NCBI RefSeq assembly: GCF_004331265.1
Contig: NZ_SJOO01000003.1
Coordinates: forward strand, 186,001-250,000
Direction of reading: 5' to 3'
DNA from: Enterobacter wuhouensis
GTDB taxonomy: Bacteria > Pseudomonadota > Gammaproteobacteria > Enterobacterales > Enterobacteriaceae
DNA: 64,000 nucleotides
Shown here: piece by piece, positions 61,679-64,000 of the stretch
Numbering within the stretch: the stretch's first letter is position 1
How the letters are laid out: every line of letters begins with the position of its first letter
Notes under the pieces: generated by a model
The model's input: the letters and a program-made list of their open reading frames with translations, nothing else
The model's database searches: none
What the model was told of the DNA's origin: nothing
Translations under genes and position numbers: made by a program

Positions 61679-62422
61679 TTGTTTGCAGGAAGCCTGACGA
61701 GAAACCCCATCGCTGCCGTTTTTTGCCTGATGCTGACGCTTTTCCTGGCGGGATGCTCGGGAAGCAAATCTTCGGATATGGGCAGCTATTCCGGCGCGGT
61801 GTATACCGTTAAGCGCGGGGATACCCTGTATCGCATTTCACGCGCTACGGGAACCAGCGTAAAGGATCTCGCGCGTCTGAATAACATCTCTCCCCCCTAT
61901 ACCATTGAGGTGGGACAGAAACTGAAGGTTAACGGCAGTTCCTCTTCGGCCAAAAAATCCTCTTCGAAGGGCAAAACCGCCAAAGTCACGCCGTCTTATC
62001 AGGTGCCTAAGTCCTCCTGGCCACCTGTCGGGCAGCGCTGCTGGATCTGGCCTGCCAGTGGTAAAGTGGTCGCGCCGTACTCCCTCTCTGAGGGGGGCAA
62101 TAAAGGCATTGATATCTCAGCCGCGCGCGGAACGCCGGTCTATGCTTCTGGTGCCGGCAAGGTGGTCTACGTGGGTAATCAGCTTCGCGGCTACGGCAAC
62201 CTCATCATGATAAAGCACGGTGAAGACTACATTACGGCCTACGCCCACAACGACACGATGATGGTCAATAACGGGCAGAACGTGAAGGCGGGGCAGAAGA
62301 TTGCGACCATGGGCAGCACCGGCACGGACTCGGTGAAGCTGCATTTCCAGATCCGTTATAAAGCGACGGCCATCGATCCGCAGCGCTATCTCCCGGCGCA
62401 GGGCAGCAAACCGAAGTGCTAA
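61679..62422 (+). CDS. ygeR: LysM/degenerate-M23 lipoprotein YgeR (ActS)
   Basis: A 247-residue lipoprotein with lipobox LAGC (about residues 23-26), a LysM peptidoglycan-binding domain ([13 protein letters not shown] to KLKV, about 41-84), a Ser/Lys-rich linker and a C-terminal M23-like domain. Two zinc ligands are lost: the first His is Asn (NKGID) and HxH reads KLH, so it should not be a peptidase; E. coli YgeR activates murein amidases. The start is TTG at 61679, 7 bases after GAGG, which matches the E. coli N-terminal length; no ATG is available nearby. Confidence 0.9.
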   Translation: MFAGSLTRNPIAAVFCLMLTLFLAGCSGSKSSDMGSYSGAVYTVKRGDTLYRISRATGTSVKDLARLNNISPPYTIEVGQKLKVNGSSSSAKKSSSKGKTAKVTPSYQVPKSSWPPVGQRCWIWPASGKVVAPYSLSEGGNKGIDISAARGTPVYASGAGKVVYVGNQLRGYGNLIMIKHGEDYITAYAHNDTMMVNNGQNVKAGQKIATMGSTGTDSVKLHFQIRYKATAIDPQRYLPAQGSKPKC

Positions 62423-62457
62423 GTGATTATTTAATCGCCACTTAGTGGTAAAGAGGC

Positions 62458-62485
62458 TTGTATGGAGATGCGTAAGGTCTATAAT
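62458..62485 (+). promoter_or_regulatory. Promoter of the glyU tRNA gene
   Basis: TTGTAT (62458-62463) and a perfect TATAAT (62480-62485) are 16 bp apart and end 17 bp before the tRNA. Confidence 0.75.
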
Positions 62486-62502
62486 GCCTTACGCACCTCA
62501 AA

Positions 62503-62576
62503 GCGGGCGTAGTTCAATGGTAGAACGAGAGCTTCCCAAGCTCTATACGAGGGTTCGATTCCCTTCGCCCGCTCCA
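62503..62576 (+). tRNA. glyU: tRNA-Gly (anticodon CCC)
   Basis: A 74-nt tRNA with encoded CCA. The acceptor arms GCGGGCG and CGCCCGC pair, the anticodon stem AGAGC/GCTCT frames the loop TTCCCAA, giving anticodon CCC, and the T-loop reads GGTTCGATTCC. The sequence matches E. coli glyU, and ygeR-glyU proximity agrees. No integrase or repeated 3' end is seen nearby. Confidence 0.97.
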
Positions 62577-62646
62577 GTTTCAAGTCTACTACACTCATTT
62601 TTCCCAGAATAAATCAGCAGTCTCAGCATTCCACAACGAGATAACT

Positions 62647-63177
62647 ATGTTACTGATCTTTGGCGGTCTGCCCGGCACCGGGAAATCAACCATTGCTCGC
62701 CTGCTTGCCGCAAGGCTGGATGCAGTCTGGTTACGCATTGATTCGATTGAGCAGGCGCTGATTCGCGCCAAAACCGTCACTACGCAGGATATGGGGCCCG
62801 CCGGCTATCTGGTGGCATACTCCCTAGCCGAGGATAACCTCAGGCTGGGTAACCTGGTGATTGCTGATTCGGTCAATCCCATTGCCATTACCCGCCAGGC
62901 CTGGAGAGAGGTCGCGACCGTGAATGCCGTGCCTTTTCTGGAGATAGAATTTACCTGCTCCGACCAAACCCAGCATCGATATCGCGTTGAAAACCGCACT
63001 GCGGATATTAGCGGCCATATTTTGCCGGACTGGCAAAAGGTGATTACCCGTGAATACGAACCCTGGCGTTCTGCTAGCCTGACTCTGGACACTTCCATGC
63101 TGACCGCCGAAGAGGCGGTAGAGCGGATCCTGCAGCATATGAAGTCGCGCGGTTTCTGCACGCCGGTAAGTTCATAG
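62647..63177 (+). CDS. Small P-loop kinase/ATPase of unknown substrate
   Basis: A 176-residue nucleotide-binding protein with Walker A GLPGTGKST at residues 7-15 and an IRIDSIEQAL-like segment near 35 resembling small-molecule kinases and zeta-toxin-like phosphotransferases. ADSVNPIAITRQAW around residue 75 may carry the substrate-side Asp. No transmembrane or signal segment. It lies just after glyU with a weak Shine-Dalgarno. A phosphotransferase (antibiotic-, sugar- or nucleoside-type) is likely; no specific function is recognised. Confidence 0.8.
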   Translation: MLLIFGGLPGTGKSTIARLLAARLDAVWLRIDSIEQALIRAKTVTTQDMGPAGYLVAYSLAEDNLRLGNLVIADSVNPIAITRQAWREVATVNAVPFLEIEFTCSDQTQHRYRVENRTADISGHILPDWQKVITREYEPWRSASLTLDTSMLTAEEAVERILQHMKSRGFCTPVSS

Positions 63178-63423
63178 AGTAAGCCGGGTAACGGATGGAG
63201 TGAACATTACGTTGCAAAACGTGGTTGGTTTTTCAGATTATCTTTCTCAACCATTTCCACCCTTTATAATTTACCCTGCCAGGACGTTTTGCATCACAAA
63301 ACACAAAATTCCGCCAGGGTCCCGTATCTGATGAGCGATTAAAAGTGTACTCTTTTGAGTATGGCATCTGAGCATACCGCTCAAATGACTTGTGATGCCT
63401 CTCGTTATATATGGATAACCGCT
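63178..63423. promoter_or_regulatory. Intergenic region with a palindrome before the SorC-type gene
   Basis: A 246-bp AT-rich space. TTTGAGTATG (63354-63363) and CATACCGCTCAAA (63373-63385) form an imperfect inverted repeat 39 bp before the regulator start, a plausible autoregulatory operator. A TATAAT at 63265-63270 may be a -10 box. Confidence 0.5.
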
Positions 63424-64000
63424 ATGCCAAAAGAGAACAAAAATCCAAAGCTGCGCAACTACGATCCCCGTTTTATCTACTCTCTTGTTGTTAAGCGTTA
63501 TTTCTCTGAAATGAAGACGAAAATAGAAATCGCCGAGGAGCTCGGTCTGTCTCGCTTCAAAGTTGCACGCCTGATTGATGAAGCCATTGCGCAAGAGTAT
63601 GTAAAATTTACCTTCCCTAAACAGCAGGCTCTGGACGAGGAAATAGCGCAAAATCTCTGCAAAAAATACGGATTGCAGGATGCCGTTGTGCTCTCCGTTT
63701 CCGAGTCCTGGTCTTCCCAGGAACAGCTAAACGTCAAGCTGGGAGGGATAACGGCGACCTACCTGAGTGAGATCCTCAAAGAGGGTATGAAATTTGGTCT
63801 CGCCTGGGGGCGGGTTCTTTCAAGTACTGTGAGTCAACTGACGACATTACCCGTGCTGGATGTGGTTCAGCTTTCTGGCGTTCATCCAGGCATTGAATTT
63901 AGTCAGGGGCCGATTGATTTAATTCACAAAGTCGCTGCCATTTCCCACGGAAGAGCGCACCCGATGTATGTACCCATGTGGGTGGATGACGAAAGTTTAG
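63424..64000 (+). CDS. SorC/DeoR-type sugar-binding transcriptional regulator, partial
   Basis: The first 192 residues of a gene that runs past the end of the window; the frame is open to base 64000. The N-terminal helix-turn-helix (TKIEIAEELGLSRFKVARLIDEA) is followed by the start of a SorC-type sugar-phosphate-binding domain (LNVKLGGITATYL, GLAWGRVLSS, VVQLSGVHPG). Such regulators usually control an adjacent sugar or polyol operon, which would lie beyond the window. The start at 63424 is the first ATG in frame after the palindrome. Confidence 0.88.
   Translation, partial: MPKENKNPKLRNYDPRFIYSLVVKRYFSEMKTKIEIAEELGLSRFKVARLIDEAIAQEYVKFTFPKQQALDEEIAQNLCKKYGLQDAVVLSVSESWSSQEQLNVKLGGITATYLSEILKEGMKFGLAWGRVLSSTVSQLTTLPVLDVVQLSGVHPGIEFSQGPIDLIHKVAAISHGRAHPMYVPMWVDDESL

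Noticed and set aside
62503..62576. glyU as an attachment site of an integrated element
   Set aside because: No integrase gene and no second copy of the tRNA 3' end are visible in the window.

Overview
The window comes from a gammaproteobacterial chromosome, very probably a member of the Enterobacteriaceae of the Enterobacter/Lelliottia/Klebsiella type. The backbone follows the E. coli K-12 order from speA to glyU almost gene for gene: speA-speB, loiP, tktA, epd-pgk-fbaA, mscS, argO, yggE, argP, rpiA, serA, ssrS-ygfA, zapA, ygfB-pepP-ubiH-ubiI, gcvTHP, ygfF, bglA, yqfB, yqfA, ygfZ, sdhE-cptA, fldB, xerD-dsbC-recJ-prfB-lysS, idi, ygeR, glyU. Proteins agree closely in length and motifs with the E. 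coli ones, but RF2 carries Ala246 and the accessory genes differ, so this is not E. coli. Intergenic spaces are scattered with two palindromic repeat families: a C-rich element (CCCTCACCCYNRCCCTCTCCC type) and a REP/BIME-like element (GCCGGGTAAGCG type).

Three accessory blocks interrupt the backbone. The largest (about 1464-17146), between speB and loiP, is a GC-rich catabolic island. It holds thirteen tightly packed plus-strand genes flanked by a divergent MFS importer on the left and a convergent OprD-type porin on the right. It encodes a complete three-component Rieske oxygenase (ferredoxin, oxygenase alpha, FAD ferredoxin reductase), a dihydrodiol-type SDR, an IclR regulator, a BphC-like extradiol dioxygenase, a second MFS transporter, a cupin, an MhpC-like alpha/beta hydrolase, a degenerate SDR, a NadX-type aspartate dehydrogenase, an aldehyde dehydrogenase and a TPP-dependent decarboxylase-like enzyme. 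The upper half reads as ring dihydroxylation, rearomatisation, meta-cleavage and C-C hydrolysis. The usual hydratase/aldolase lower pathway is absent and an amino-acid dehydrogenase/TPP/ALDH trio stands in its place, so the substrate is unknown and may contain nitrogen. Three copies of a 16-bp palindrome (GTTTCAY-N2-RTGAAAC) in the divergent promoter region are probable operators for the IclR protein.

The second block (24167-31347), between fbaA and mscS, is a free-standing oxamate-carbamoyltransferase-like module: FdrA, YlbE-type and YlbF-type proteins, a divergent carbamate kinase, a dedicated MFS transporter and an AllS-like LysR regulator. It lacks the allantoin genes that accompany this module in E. 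coli. The likely logic is import of a carbamoylated substrate, phosphorolysis to carbamoyl phosphate, and ATP formation by carbamate kinase.

The third block follows the glyU tRNA: a small P-loop kinase and a SorC/DeoR-type sugar-sensing regulator that runs off the window's end. An RpiR-family regulator is also placed beside bglA.

The remaining backbone covers central carbon metabolism (tktA, epd, pgk, fbaA, rpiA), serine/glycine/one-carbon metabolism (serA, gcvTHP, ygfA), ubiquinone hydroxylation (ubiH, ubiI), arginine export and its regulator (argO, argP), osmotic safety (mscS), cell division (zapA), recombination and chromosome resolution (recJ, xerD), disulfide isomerisation (dsbC), flavinylation of succinate dehydrogenase (sdhE) and translation (prfB with its programmed +1 frameshift, lysS, glyU).
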